64,000 nt of DNA from contig NZ_BAAAXG010000026.1 of assembly GCF_039535475.1 (NCBI RefSeq), positions 3,653,501-3,717,500 of the forward strand. The letters run 5' to 3'. Source of the stretch: Streptomyces showdoensis (GTDB lineage Bacteria > Actinomycetota > Actinomycetes > Streptomycetales > Streptomycetaceae). The first letter of the stretch is position 1. Each line of letters begins with the position of its first letter. Made by a program: the position numbers and the translations under genes. This document shows positions 35,625 to 43,264 of the stretch, piece after piece. The notes under the pieces are model-generated. The model was not told the DNA's origin, made no database searches, and worked only from the letters and a program-made list of their open reading frames with translations.

Positions 35625-37397
35625 TCACGCCCCCGCCTTCGCCGTGCCGGCGTCGGACTCCGCGTCGGCGGGCCGTCGCTGCTCCGGTACGTCGGGCTGT
35701 TCGTCGTTCTCGTGGAATTCCAGCTTGGCGCGCTTGTTGGCGATGAGGCCCTCGGGGCGGAAGCGCATCAGCAGGATCAGGGCGATGCCGAAGCCGAGCA
35801 GCTGGTAGTCCTGGAGGAAGGACAGCTTGGCCGGGATCAGGAAGAGCAGCGCGGAGCCGACGATCGGACCGCTGATCGTGCCCATGCCGCCGAGGATGAC
35901 GGCCGCGAGCAGGAAGGCGGAGTTCGGCGGCACGGGGCCGGCGAAGACGTAGTTCTCCGGCACCACCGTGGTGTTGACGTGCGCCTGCACCGTGCCCGCG
36001 AGGCCGGCCAGGGCCGCGCCGAGGGCGAAGGCGACCAGCTTGACCCGGAAGCCGTTGATGCCCATCGCGGTGGCGGCGGTCTCGTCCTCGCGGATGGCGA
36101 CCCAGGCCCGGCCGATGCGGCTGTTGCCCGCGCGGGAGAAGACCACCACGACGATGACCATGATGAGGATCATCAGCAGGTAGTAGTTGGCGTACGCGCC
36201 GAGCTCGACGCCCAGGACGGTGTGCGGCTCGCCGAAGTTGTAGCCGAAGAACTCCAGCTGCGGGATGTTCGGGATGCCGTTCGGGCCGTTGGTGATCTGC
36301 GGGCCCGAGGTGCCGTCCAGGTTGCCCATGGCGATGCGGAAGATCTCTCCGAAGCCGAGGGTCACGATGGCGAGGTAGTCGCCGCGCAGTCGCAGGGTCG
36401 GCGCGCCGATGACGACGCCGAAGACCAGCGAGGCGGCCATGCCGGTGAGGGCGGCGGCCCAGAACGGGAACTGGACTCCGAAGGCGGAGGAGGTGGCGCC
36501 GGAGACCAGGGCCGCGGTGTACGCGCCGACACCGAGGAAGGCGACGTAGCCGAGGTCGAGCAGACCCGCGAGACCGACGACGATGTTCAGGCCGAGGGCG
36601 ACGGTCGCGAAGATGAGGATGTTGACCGCGATCAGCGTGTACGTGTCGCCGCTCTGCTGGATGAACGGGAACGCGATCGCCATGACCAGGCTGGCCGTGA
36701 CGGTCACCTGGCGGTTGCGCGCGGTCATCGCCGCGAGGCGGCCGGTGACACCGGACTTGATCAGCGCGGTGGCGGAGAAGCCGACCAGGATCAGGTACGC
36801 GATGAAGAGCTGCGGCTCCGAGTCGTCGGTGTCGATGCCGAAGGTGACCACGAAGAGGCCGAGGGCGAAGACGACGACGATGATCAGGATCTCGGCCCAG
36901 GAGGGCAGGGCCTTCGCACGGGCCGGCCGGCGGGTGTCGTCCGGCAGCCTGTACGCGGCGAGCGCCGGGACGGCGGAGGCGACGACGGCGACGCCGGCGC
37001 CGGGCTCCAGGTCCACCAGGGCGCCCAGCTCGACCACGATCGAGAGCGCGGTGAAGAGGGTGGTGGCGAAGGTACCCAGGGCCACGATCCACAGCGCCTT
37101 GCGGGAGCCGGCCGGGCTGAGCCAGCCGAGGCCCTTGACGCCCAGCGCGGAGAGCGCGTAGGCGGCGGTGAGCACGGCGCCGACCAGCGTGAGCAGCTGG
37201 AGCGGGGCGGGGTTGCCGTAGATCGTGAGGTTGCCGGGGAAGTCGGTGGTCCACGTCCAGGCGAGGAAGGCGCTGGCGGCGGTCGCGAGGCTGCCGCCGA
37301 GGACCGCCCAGAGCAGGCCGGAGGGCGTGCCGGGGGTGGTCGTGGCCGTGGCCGCGGTGGCCTCGGTCGCTTCGGTCTTGGTGAGGTTGTCGCTCAT
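35625..37397 (-). CDS. livM: Branched-chain amino-acid ABC transporter permease LivM
   Basis: A 590-residue inner-membrane permease. The conserved LivM core is in the C-terminal two thirds: GLNIVVGLAGLLDLGYVAFLGVGAYTAAL, RLRGDYLAIVTLGFGEIFRI (the EAA-like ATPase contact), and GGMGTISGPIVGSALLFLIP. The N-terminal 230 residues carry extra predicted membrane segments (LLWAVLGGSLATAASAFLAW, LLTLVGAVLTAAYALSAL, ALWIVALGTFATTLFTALSIVV), making it longer than the E. coli protein, as is usual in actinobacteria. ATG 37397 is used; GTG 37406 overlaps the livH stop as GTGA and may be the true start. Confidence 0.92.
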   Translation of the reverse strand: MSDNLTKTEATEATAATATTTPGTPSGLLWAVLGGSLATAASAFLAWTWTTDFPGNLTIYGNPAPLQLLTLVGAVLTAAYALSALGVKGLGWLSPAGSRKALWIVALGTFATTLFTALSIVVELGALVDLEPGAGVAVVASAVPALAAYRLPDDTRRPARAKALPSWAEILIIVVVFALGLFVVTFGIDTDDSEPQLFIAYLILVGFSATALIKSGVTGRLAAMTARNRQVTVTASLVMAIAFPFIQQSGDTYTLIAVNILIFATVALGLNIVVGLAGLLDLGYVAFLGVGAYTAALVSGATSSAFGVQFPFWAAALTGMAASLVFGVVIGAPTLRLRGDYLAIVTLGFGEIFRIAMGNLDGTSGPQITNGPNGIPNIPQLEFFGYNFGEPHTVLGVELGAYANYYLLMILIMVIVVVVFSRAGNSRIGRAWVAIREDETAATAMGINGFRVKLVAFALGAALAGLAGTVQAHVNTTVVPENYVFAGPVPPNSAFLLAAVILGGMGTISGPIVGSALLFLIPAKLSFLQDYQLLGFGIALILLMRFRPEGLIANKRAKLEFHENDEQPDVPEQRRPADAESDAGTAKAGA

Positions 37398-37402
37398 GCC
37401 GC

Positions 37403-38335
37403 TCACGCCCTGTCCGCGACGCGCTCGCCGAGCAGGCCCTGGGGCCGCACGAGGAGGACGACGATGAGGAGGACGAAGGCCCACACGTTGGACCAGGCAC
37501 CGCCGCCGAGCTGCTGCATGCCGGGGATGTCCTCGATGTAGGCGATCGAGAGGGACTCGGCGATGCCGAGGACCACGCCGCCGACCATGGCGCCGTAGAT
37601 GTTGCCGATGCCGCCGAGGACGGCCGCGGTGAAGGCCTTGAGGCCGAGGATGAAGCCCATCTCGAAGTTGATCTGGCCCTTGTCGAGGCCGTACGCGACG
37701 GCGGCGACGGCGGCGAACGCGGCACCGATGGCGAAGGCCATGACGATGATGCGGTCGGTGTTGATGCCCATCAGCTTCGCGGTGTCCGGGTCCTGCGCGG
37801 TGGCCTGCATGGCGCGGCCGCTGCGGCTCTTCGAGACGAAGACGCCGAGGGCGAGCATGCACAGCGGCGCCAGGACGAGCACGAAGGCGTCGGCGCGCTG
37901 GATCGCCAGGTTGTCGAGCAGGTGGAAGGCCTCGCCCTTGAACTCGGGGAAGCTGACGGCCTTCTTGGCGTCCGGGTAGAACTGCCAGACCAGCTGCTGG
38001 AGCGCGATGGACAGACCGATCGCGGTGATGAGCGGAGCCAGCCGGGGCGCGCTGCGCAGCGGGCGGTAGGCGAACCGCTCGGCGGCGGTGGCGACGGCCA
38101 CGGAGGCGATCGCGCCACCGACGATCATGAGCGGTATCGCCACCAGAAGGGACGTTCCGCTCGGGAGAGCGGTGTAGGTGGTGAGGGCGCCGAAGCCCCC
38201 GATCATGAAGATCTCGCCGTGGGCGAAGTTGATGAGCTGGACGATGCCGTAGACCATGGTGTACCCGATGGCGATGAGGCCATAGAGAGCACCGAGGGCC
38301 AGGCCGTTGGCCAGCTGTTGCGGCAGTTCGTTCAC
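37403..38335 (-). CDS. livH: Branched-chain amino-acid ABC transporter permease LivH
   Basis: A 310-residue, about eight-span membrane protein: LANGLALGALYGLIAIGYTMVYGIVQLINFAHGEIFMIGGF at the start is the LivH hallmark, followed by SKSRSGRAMQATAQDPDTAKLMGINTDRII (ATPase-contact loop) and GLKAFTAAVLGGIGNIYGAMVGGVVLG. The start is GTG. It lies 144 bases downstream of the binding-protein gene, behind two strong hairpins, and is followed without gap by livM, livG and livF. Confidence 0.94.
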   Translation of the reverse strand: MNELPQQLANGLALGALYGLIAIGYTMVYGIVQLINFAHGEIFMIGGFGALTTYTALPSGTSLLVAIPLMIVGGAIASVAVATAAERFAYRPLRSAPRLAPLITAIGLSIALQQLVWQFYPDAKKAVSFPEFKGEAFHLLDNLAIQRADAFVLVLAPLCMLALGVFVSKSRSGRAMQATAQDPDTAKLMGINTDRIIVMAFAIGAAFAAVAAVAYGLDKGQINFEMGFILGLKAFTAAVLGGIGNIYGAMVGGVVLGIAESLSIAYIEDIPGMQQLGGGAWSNVWAFVLLIVVLLVRPQGLLGERVADRA

Positions 38336-38369
38336 CGCAGGGCCTCCGATGAGCGTGTCGGATAAGACT

Positions 38370-38465
38370 CCGCGCGAGGGCGCTGTTTGCGCCCTCGCGC
38401 GGGTTGGTTCAGTTGGTGCGGTACTGCGGGGTGCGGGTCGGGCCGCCCGGGCCGTTCGGCCCGGG
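38370..38465 (-). terminator. Two tandem hairpins between the binding-protein gene and livH
   Basis: Stem 1: CCGCGCGAGGGCGC (38370-38383) and GCGCCCTCGCGCGG (38389-38402), 14 perfect pairs with a TGTTT loop. Stem 2: CCCGGGCCG and CGGCCCGGG (38446-38465). They could act as an attenuator or as 3' stabilisers that raise the amount of binding protein over permease. Confidence 0.8.
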
Positions 38466-38479
38466 GGCGGACCGGGGTA

Positions 38480-39718
38480 CTACTGGTTGAAGGTGTCGCT
38501 CTTCACGTCGACCCACTTGCCGCCCTCGACCTTGTAGACCGTGAGCTGCTTGTTGGTGGTGTCGCCGTACTCGTCGAAGGAGACCTTGCCGGTCACACCG
38601 TCGAAGGAGACCTTGCCCAGGGCCTCGGTGACCTTGGCGCGGGCGTCGGTGGGGAGCTTGCCGTTGTTCGCGGCGACGGCGGCCTTGACGGCCTGGATGA
38701 TCGCCCAGCCGGCGTCGTAGGAGTAGCCGCCGTAGGCCGCGTACGGGTCCTTGTAGCCGCCCGCGTTGTAGTCGGCGATGAACTTCTTGGCGGTGTCCAG
38801 CTTCTCGACCGGGTAACCGATCGAGGTGGCCAGGTCACCGTCGTTGGCCTCGCCGGAGGCGCTGATGAAGGCGGGGTCGTAGATGCCGTCGCCGCCCATG
38901 ACCGGGACCTTGGCGCCGGTCTTCTTGATCTGGTCGGAGAGCAGACCGCCCTCGGGGTACTGGCCGCCGAAGTAGACGGAGTCGGCGCCGGAGGCCTTGA
39001 CCTTGTCGGCGGTGGAGGAGAAGTCGGTCTCCTTCACGGTGACGTGGTCGGTGCCGACGACCTGGCCGCCGAGACGCTTGAACTCGTCGGAGAAGATCGC
39101 CGCGAGGCCGGCGCCGTAGGTCTGCTTGTCGTCGACGACGAAGACCTTCTTCTTGCCGGCGTCCTTGAAGAGGTACTGGGCGGCGAACTTGCCCTGGACC
39201 ACGTCGGTGGCGGCGGTGCGGAAGTAGGTCTTGAAGGGGCGCTTGAACTCGCCCTTGCCCCAGTTGTCACCCTGCGAGAGGGAGGGGTTCGTGTTGGCCG
39301 GGGAGACCTGCGCGAGGCCGGCGGCGGCGAACACGCCCTGCATCTGCTGGGAGACGCCGGAGTTCAGCGGGCCGACGACGCCCACGACGTCCTTGTTGCC
39401 GACCAGCTTGGTGGCGTTGGCCTGGCCGGAGGCCGGGACGGCCTGGTCGTCCAGGGCCTCCACCTTGAAGGTGATCCCGGGGACTTCCTTGTTCTTGTTG
39501 GCGGTCTTGGCCGCCAGGTCCACGGAGTTCTTGATGCCCTGGCCGAGAGCGGAGAGCGAACCCGTGAGCGGGGCGTCCACACCGATCACGACGGTCGTGG
39601 TGCCGCCGGCGTTGTCGCCGCCGCCGCCCTTGCCCTCGTCGCGCGAACCGCAGGCGGTGAGGGTGAGCGCTCCCGTGGTGAGCACGCTGGTGAGGATGAG
39701 CAGTGAACGGTGTCGCAC
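38480..39718 (-). CDS. livK: Branched-chain amino-acid ABC transporter substrate-binding lipoprotein
   Basis: The 412-residue protein has a lipoprotein signal (MRHRSLLILTSVLTTGALTLTAC, lipobox LTAC, Cys 23) and a type I periplasmic-binding fold: IGVDAPLTGSLSALGQGIKNSVDLA, VVGPLNSGVSQQMQGVFAAAGLAQVSPANTNP, and YFGGQYPEGGLLSDQIKKTG. It delivers leucine-type amino acids to LivHM. The GTG start has AAAGGA seven bases upstream. It is the first gene of the liv operon, with a long untranslated region upstream and hairpins downstream. Confidence 0.93.
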   Translation of the reverse strand: MRHRSLLILTSVLTTGALTLTACGSRDEGKGGGGDNAGGTTTVVIGVDAPLTGSLSALGQGIKNSVDLAAKTANKNKEVPGITFKVEALDDQAVPASGQANATKLVGNKDVVGVVGPLNSGVSQQMQGVFAAAGLAQVSPANTNPSLSQGDNWGKGEFKRPFKTYFRTAATDVVQGKFAAQYLFKDAGKKKVFVVDDKQTYGAGLAAIFSDEFKRLGGQVVGTDHVTVKETDFSSTADKVKASGADSVYFGGQYPEGGLLSDQIKKTGAKVPVMGGDGIYDPAFISASGEANDGDLATSIGYPVEKLDTAKKFIADYNAGGYKDPYAAYGGYSYDAGWAIIQAVKAAVAANNGKLPTDARAKVTEALGKVSFDGVTGKVSFDEYGDTTNKQLTVYKVEGGKWVDVKSDTFNQ

Positions 39719-40157
39719 GAAGAATCCTTTCCCTGGCGCGGCCCCCTCAAGCTGAGGCGGTGCCGTGGAGCTGTGTAGCTAGAGGTGCCGTTTCGATGCC
39801 GGGCCGTACGGGGTTGAGCGGGTGCCGTGCAGAGAAAGCGCCCGGCGGCGCGGTGACTGGCCGTGACTCTAGGCGCAGGTGGGGAAGGTCGGGGAGCGCC
39901 GAGGTCAGGATGTGACTGTCTTGTTATGCCGACGGGGGGAGACGGTGTGCAGGGGGTGGGCAAACTCGGGCACAACGGTCGGTAGTGCGGTGTTCACATA
40001 CTGAGAACGCCCAGTTCCGCTAAGGGGCTTGAGCGCTTTTGGCTCCTGACGATCGGCCCTGTCGCCTCTCCGGATATCGGACACCCCCCTCGGTGCCAGC
40101 GGACGCGCGACCTGACCGGAGGGCTCCGGTCCGACATTGCGCGGATGTAACGCAGTG
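39719..40157. other. Non-coding upstream region of the liv operon
   Basis: No convincing gene lies in these 439 bases. On the minus strand TAGAGT (39866-39871) and CATAAC, with a weak TGCACA 17 bases upstream, are possible promoter elements for the binding-protein gene. An inverted repeat GTAAC-N5-GTTAC lies near its right end, at the 3' end of the following lipoprotein gene. Confidence 0.4.
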
Positions 40158-40604
40158 TTACGAAGGGGAGGGTCGGAGTCCGCCGGTGGGTACTCTCTGT
40201 TCGCTGGGCGGACGCCAGTTCTCCGAACTTCCGGTCGCCCCCTTCGCCTGCTCGCAGAGTCGCCGGCTCTCCCGGTCGGCCAGCGCGAAGGCCGCCTCGC
40301 GACCCGCCCGCCGCTCCTCGGTCCGCGCCGCGAGCAGCACCTCGTCGTGGATCTCGTACTGCTCGTTGGACAGGCCCTTCTGCTCCCAGTCGAGCCCCGC
40401 CCACGTGCTCCCCTTGAGGGCTTCCTTCACCCAGTACGACACGAGGCTCGTGCACACGTCCGCGGGCGAGCTCGCACGGGGCGCCGGCTCCTCCGGCGCC
40501 CGCTCGCACCCGGTGGACAGGACCAGGGCGCAGCCCGCCAGCGCTGCGGCGAGTGCGGCGCGGAGGGGGGTGATCCGCCTGCGGGTCACGGGAGTCGGCC
40601 GCAC
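40158..40604 (-). CDS. Small lipoprotein of unknown function
   Basis: The 148-residue protein has an N-terminal signal rich in Arg, then a hydrophobic Ala/Leu stretch and lipobox LSTGC (Cys near residue 33). The mature part ADVCTSLVSYWVKEALKGSTWAGLDWEQKGLSNEQYEIHDEVLLAARTEER is helical with a few Trp and Tyr, and has a Cys pair (one after ADV, one in RLCEQA) that could form a disulfide. I do not recognise a family. The start is GTG. It lies downstream of the liv operon promoter region on the same strand as liv but is transcribed separately. Confidence 0.75.
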   Translation of the reverse strand: MRPTPVTRRRITPLRAALAAALAGCALVLSTGCERAPEEPAPRASSPADVCTSLVSYWVKEALKGSTWAGLDWEQKGLSNEQYEIHDEVLLAARTEERRAGREAAFALADRESRRLCEQAKGATGSSENWRPPSEQRVPTGGLRPSPS

Positions 40605-41038
40605 GGTCTCGGGGGCGCGTCGGCCCCGAGGCCGCCGGAGCCGGGGGGCCGGTGCCCTCTGGGGCCGGCGGCGCGGGACGTGCCGCCGGTGGTCGCGACG
40701 TCCGCCGGGGCGTGCCGCGTGCTCGGCGGGGCGGGGTGCGGTCCACCCGAACTCCCCTGCCGGACGGCGCCGTTGCCCTGCGCGGCCGTCGTCCCGGGCG
40801 GGATCCGGGAGCCGTTGGGGGCGTCGAAGGGAGTCGGGTGCGCCGCCGGGCCCCCGCCGCCGGGGCGGAGCAGGCCGCGGGGTTCGCGGCCCGCCTTCGG
40901 CGTCCCGGCCCCTGCCGGGGCGAAGGGCGAGCCTTTCGTGCCGAGGGGTCCGGGCGGGCCGGGCGGCCCACCCGTCGGCGGGTTCGCGGGCGCGTGGCCC
41001 CGGCGCTCCGCGATCTTCGACGCGGGCGGTTCGATCAT
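40586..41038 (-). CDS. Possible Pro/Gly-rich protein, uncertain
   Basis: This frame would give a 150-residue protein of low complexity (PPTGGPPGPPGPLGTKG, GGGGPAAHPTPFDAPNG) beginning MIEPPASKIAERRG. Third codon positions are almost all G or C from this Met onward, as in real genes here, but so are those of other frames in such GC-rich DNA. It overlaps the lipoprotein start by 19 bases. No ribosome-binding site or known domain is seen. From 41039 to 41287 I see nothing I can support. Confidence 0.3.
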   Translation of the reverse strand: MIEPPASKIAERRGHAPANPPTGGPPGPPGPLGTKGSPFAPAGAGTPKAGREPRGLLRPGGGGPAAHPTPFDAPNGSRIPPGTTAAQGNGAVRQGSSGGPHPAPPSTRHAPADVATTGGTSRAAGPRGHRPPGSGGLGADAPPRPCGRLP

Positions 41039-41287
41039 CGGGCCGCCGGGGCGGCGCGAGGCCGGGCCCGGCCGGGCGGGGTGACTGTGTGCGACGCCCG
41101 CCCCGCCGGCGGCCCGCGCGGTCGCCACGGTCGTGGCACGGGTAGACCTCAAGGAAGCCCCCTCGGAGTGTGGGCGGATCGCCAGTGAAGCGGCTGCCGT
41201 CCCGGCGGGCAAGGGGCTCTGGGGCAAAGGGAGTTGGAAACGCGCCGGGTCGCGGCGGACTGGCCGGTTCGGGTCGCGCGGGATACG

Positions 41288-41330
41288 CCGGGGCCCCGGG
41301 ACGGAAGCTCCTTCCGTCCCGGGGCCCCGG
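41288..41330. terminator. Very long perfect hairpin, thioesterase terminator
   Basis: CCGGGGCCCCGGGACGGAAG (41288-41307) and its exact complement CTTCCGTCCCGGGGCCCCGG (41311-41330) leave a three-base loop: 20 perfect pairs. It lies 28 bases beyond the thioesterase stop, past a tandem repeat. Confidence 0.88.
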
Positions 41331-41339
41331 GGTGTCGTC

Positions 41340-41367
41340 AGACGTCAGACGTCAGACGTCAGACGTC
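41340..41367. repeat. Four tandem copies of AGACGTC
   Basis: Four exact 7-base units span 41340-41367 and include the last two codons and the stop of the thioesterase gene. Because each unit on the minus strand reads GACGTCT, a change in copy number would not alter the protein, since the stop falls at the first unit boundary. Confidence 0.9.
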
Positions 41368-41871
41368 GGCGGAGCCGGGGGCGCGTCCGGCCTCCGGCAG
41401 GTTCCCGGCGTCCTTCGGGCCGATCTCCCGGAGCAGGCAGGTCAGCCGCGCCGAGCAGACCCGCTTGTCCTGCTCGTCGGTGATCACGATCTCGTACGTG
41501 GCGGTGGACCGGCCCCGGTGCACCGGCGTGGCGACGCCGGTCACCAGGCCGCTGCGCACCCCACGGTGGTGGGTGCAGTTCAGGTCCACGCCCACCGCGA
41601 TCCGGGACACCCCGCCGTGCAGCATCGAGCCGATCGAGCCCAGCGTCTCGGCGAGCACCGCCGAGGCGCCGCCGTGCAGCAGGCCGTACGGCTGGGTGTT
41701 GCCCTCCACCGGCATGGTCCCGACGACCCGGTCCGCCGAGGCCTCCAGGATCTGCACGCCCATCCGGTTCCCGAGGTGACCCGCGGAGAAGAGCGCGGGC
41801 AGGTCCACGCCGAGCGCGGCGTACTCGTCGATGACCTCCTGCGGGAACTTCACATGCTGCTGCTCACCCAT
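41359..41871 (-). CDS. PaaI-family hotdog thioesterase
   Basis: The hotdog-fold acyl-CoA thioesterase (about 170 residues from this start) has the central helix region NTQPYGLLHGGASAVLAETLGSIGSM, with Asn/Gly/His and Glu catalytic positions, then VDLNCTHHRGVRSGLVTGVATPVHRGRSTATYEIVITDEQDKRVCSARLTCLL. The frame is open to an ATG at 41970, but codons before 41871 have low GC at third positions (ACA, CAA, TCA, TTG) and look non-coding, while ATG 41871 has GGAG eight bases upstream. It hydrolyses an aromatic or short acyl-CoA; the substrate is not known. Confidence 0.8.
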   Translation of the reverse strand: MGEQQHVKFPQEVIDEYAALGVDLPALFSAGHLGNRMGVQILEASADRVVGTMPVEGNTQPYGLLHGGASAVLAETLGSIGSMLHGGVSRIAVGVDLNCTHHRGVRSGLVTGVATPVHRGRSTATYEIVITDEQDKRVCSARLTCLLREIGPKDAGNLPEAGRAPGSADV

Positions 41872-41966
41872 GGGCCCGGCTCCGTTCGTCTTCGTACGGC
41901 TGGTCTGCTGCATCGTCTGAATCATCCTGAGCTGCCTGAGCAAACGCTTAGGCGAGGGTGATTGTG

Positions 41967-43166
41967 TCATGCACCCCGAAGGAAGAGGCGGCAGAGTCGG
42001 TCCTCCGCGTACGCGGGCTCATGGCAGGGGGTGAGCCGGTAGGGGGCGACCTGCGCCAGGTAGAACTGCTCGGGGGCGGCGGGCAGCCCCTCCGCGTGGA
42101 ACGGCTCGTCCCCGTCGCGGAGCACGACCTCGCCGCGCGTCCCGGACGCGTCGCGGTAGGCGGCCCTGATCGCCCAGTCGCAGCTCTGGGCGTCCACCGT
42201 GGCGGCGATCCGCAGGCCGCCCGGCTCGCTGCCGCCGCCGAGGTCGATCCTCCGCCGGTCGAAGTACCGCTGCCCCTGGTCGTCGCCCTCGTCGGTGATC
42301 ATCGGGGTCGCGCCCGGCCGGCGCAGATCGAAGTGGACGCCCGGATAGGTCGCCTCCCCCTGGGCGGGGTGCCGCAGGACGAAGCGGGCGGTGGAGGGAC
42401 GGCAGCGCAGGTCGACCGCCTCCATGCCGGTGACCGACAGCTGGGAGCTGCGGTCGCTGAAGAGGTTCAGGCGGAACTGGGTCGTGGGGCCGCTCCGCGG
42501 CGAGACGGCGCCGTCCTTCCCCTCGTCCAGGTGCGGGGTGGTGCCGATGACCCGCGCGCCGAGCGGACCCAGGATCCGCCAGACGTTCCGGCCGTAGCCG
42601 GTGGCCTCCACCCGCACCTCCTGCAGGGACCGCGCCTCGGCCGGGGTGAGCGGCCGGTCGAGGACGATGGTCCAGGAGTCCCCGTCGAGCGCCGAGACGT
42701 CGGCGTCGGCCGTCGCCGTGAACGGGGCCTTCTCCCCGTCCACCGCGTCCTGGGCGGCGTCCTCGGCCCGCGCCCGGTCGGTGGCGAACACGGTGTCGTA
42801 GACATAGGTGACGACCTGGGTCAGCACCGCGGTCGCCAGCAGCCCCGCCGCGAGCACCAGCAGGCCCCGCCCCAGCACCCTGATCCGGCCCCGCCGGGTC
42901 GGCGGCACCGGGCTGCCGGGCGCGATCCGCTCCAGGGCGAGCGCGCCGAGGGACGGGGGCTCGGGCGGGGCGGGCGGAGACGCCGGGGGTGCCGGGGGCA
43001 CAGGGGGCGCCTGGGGTGGAGCCGGTGGGACGGGTGGGACTAAGGGAACAGGCGGAGCCGGCGGAGCCGGCGGAGCCGGCGGTGCCGGTGGCACGGGCGG
43101 GCTCTGCGGGGCGGGCGCGGGCGGGTGCTGCTCCGGCGGCTGGCCGCCGGAGGATGGTGTGGTCAA
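41967..43166 (-). CDS. Membrane protein with proline-rich N-terminus
   Basis: The 399-residue protein has a proline-rich cytoplasmic tail with repeated PPAP/PPVP units (residues about 8-75), one membrane segment RVLGRGLLVLAAGLLATAVLTQVVTYVY near residue 95, and an extracytoplasmic domain of about 270 residues rich in beta strands, with Cys in DLRCRPS, QSCDW, LTPCHEPAYAEDRLCRLF. No ATG or GTG lies at a suitable place; a TTG at 43166 (MTTPSSGGQ) with GGGGG five bases upstream is chosen. I do not recognise a family; an anchored cell-surface or sensor protein is a fair description. Confidence 0.72.
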   Translation of the reverse strand: MTTPSSGGQPPEQHPPAPAPQSPPVPPAPPAPPAPPAPPVPLVPPVPPAPPQAPPVPPAPPASPPAPPEPPSLGALALERIAPGSPVPPTRRGRIRVLGRGLLVLAAGLLATAVLTQVVTYVYDTVFATDRARAEDAAQDAVDGEKAPFTATADADVSALDGDSWTIVLDRPLTPAEARSLQEVRVEATGYGRNVWRILGPLGARVIGTTPHLDEGKDGAVSPRSGPTTQFRLNLFSDRSSQLSVTGMEAVDLRCRPSTARFVLRHPAQGEATYPGVHFDLRRPGATPMITDEGDDQGQRYFDRRRIDLGGGSEPGGLRIAATVDAQSCDWAIRAAYRDASGTRGEVVLRDGDEPFHAEGLPAAPEQFYLAQVAPYRLTPCHEPAYAEDRLCRLFLRGA

Positions 43167-43264
43167 CAGGACCCCCGTGGCGTCCTCGGCCGTCGGCCGG
43201 CTGCCGCGGCGCGGGAGTGGGGAGGATACAGAATCCCCCGTCCTCCCGCGCGGTGCGGAACCGG

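Noticed and set aside
40039..41188. Several overlapping plus-strand open frames between liv and the thioesterase
   Set aside because: None has a ribosome-binding site or recognisable domain; all are Arg/Pro/Gly-rich shadow translations. Only the minus-strand lipoprotein is credible.
41340..41367. Possible CRISPR-like repeat array
   Set aside because: Units are 7 bases with no spacers, so this is a plain tandem repeat.
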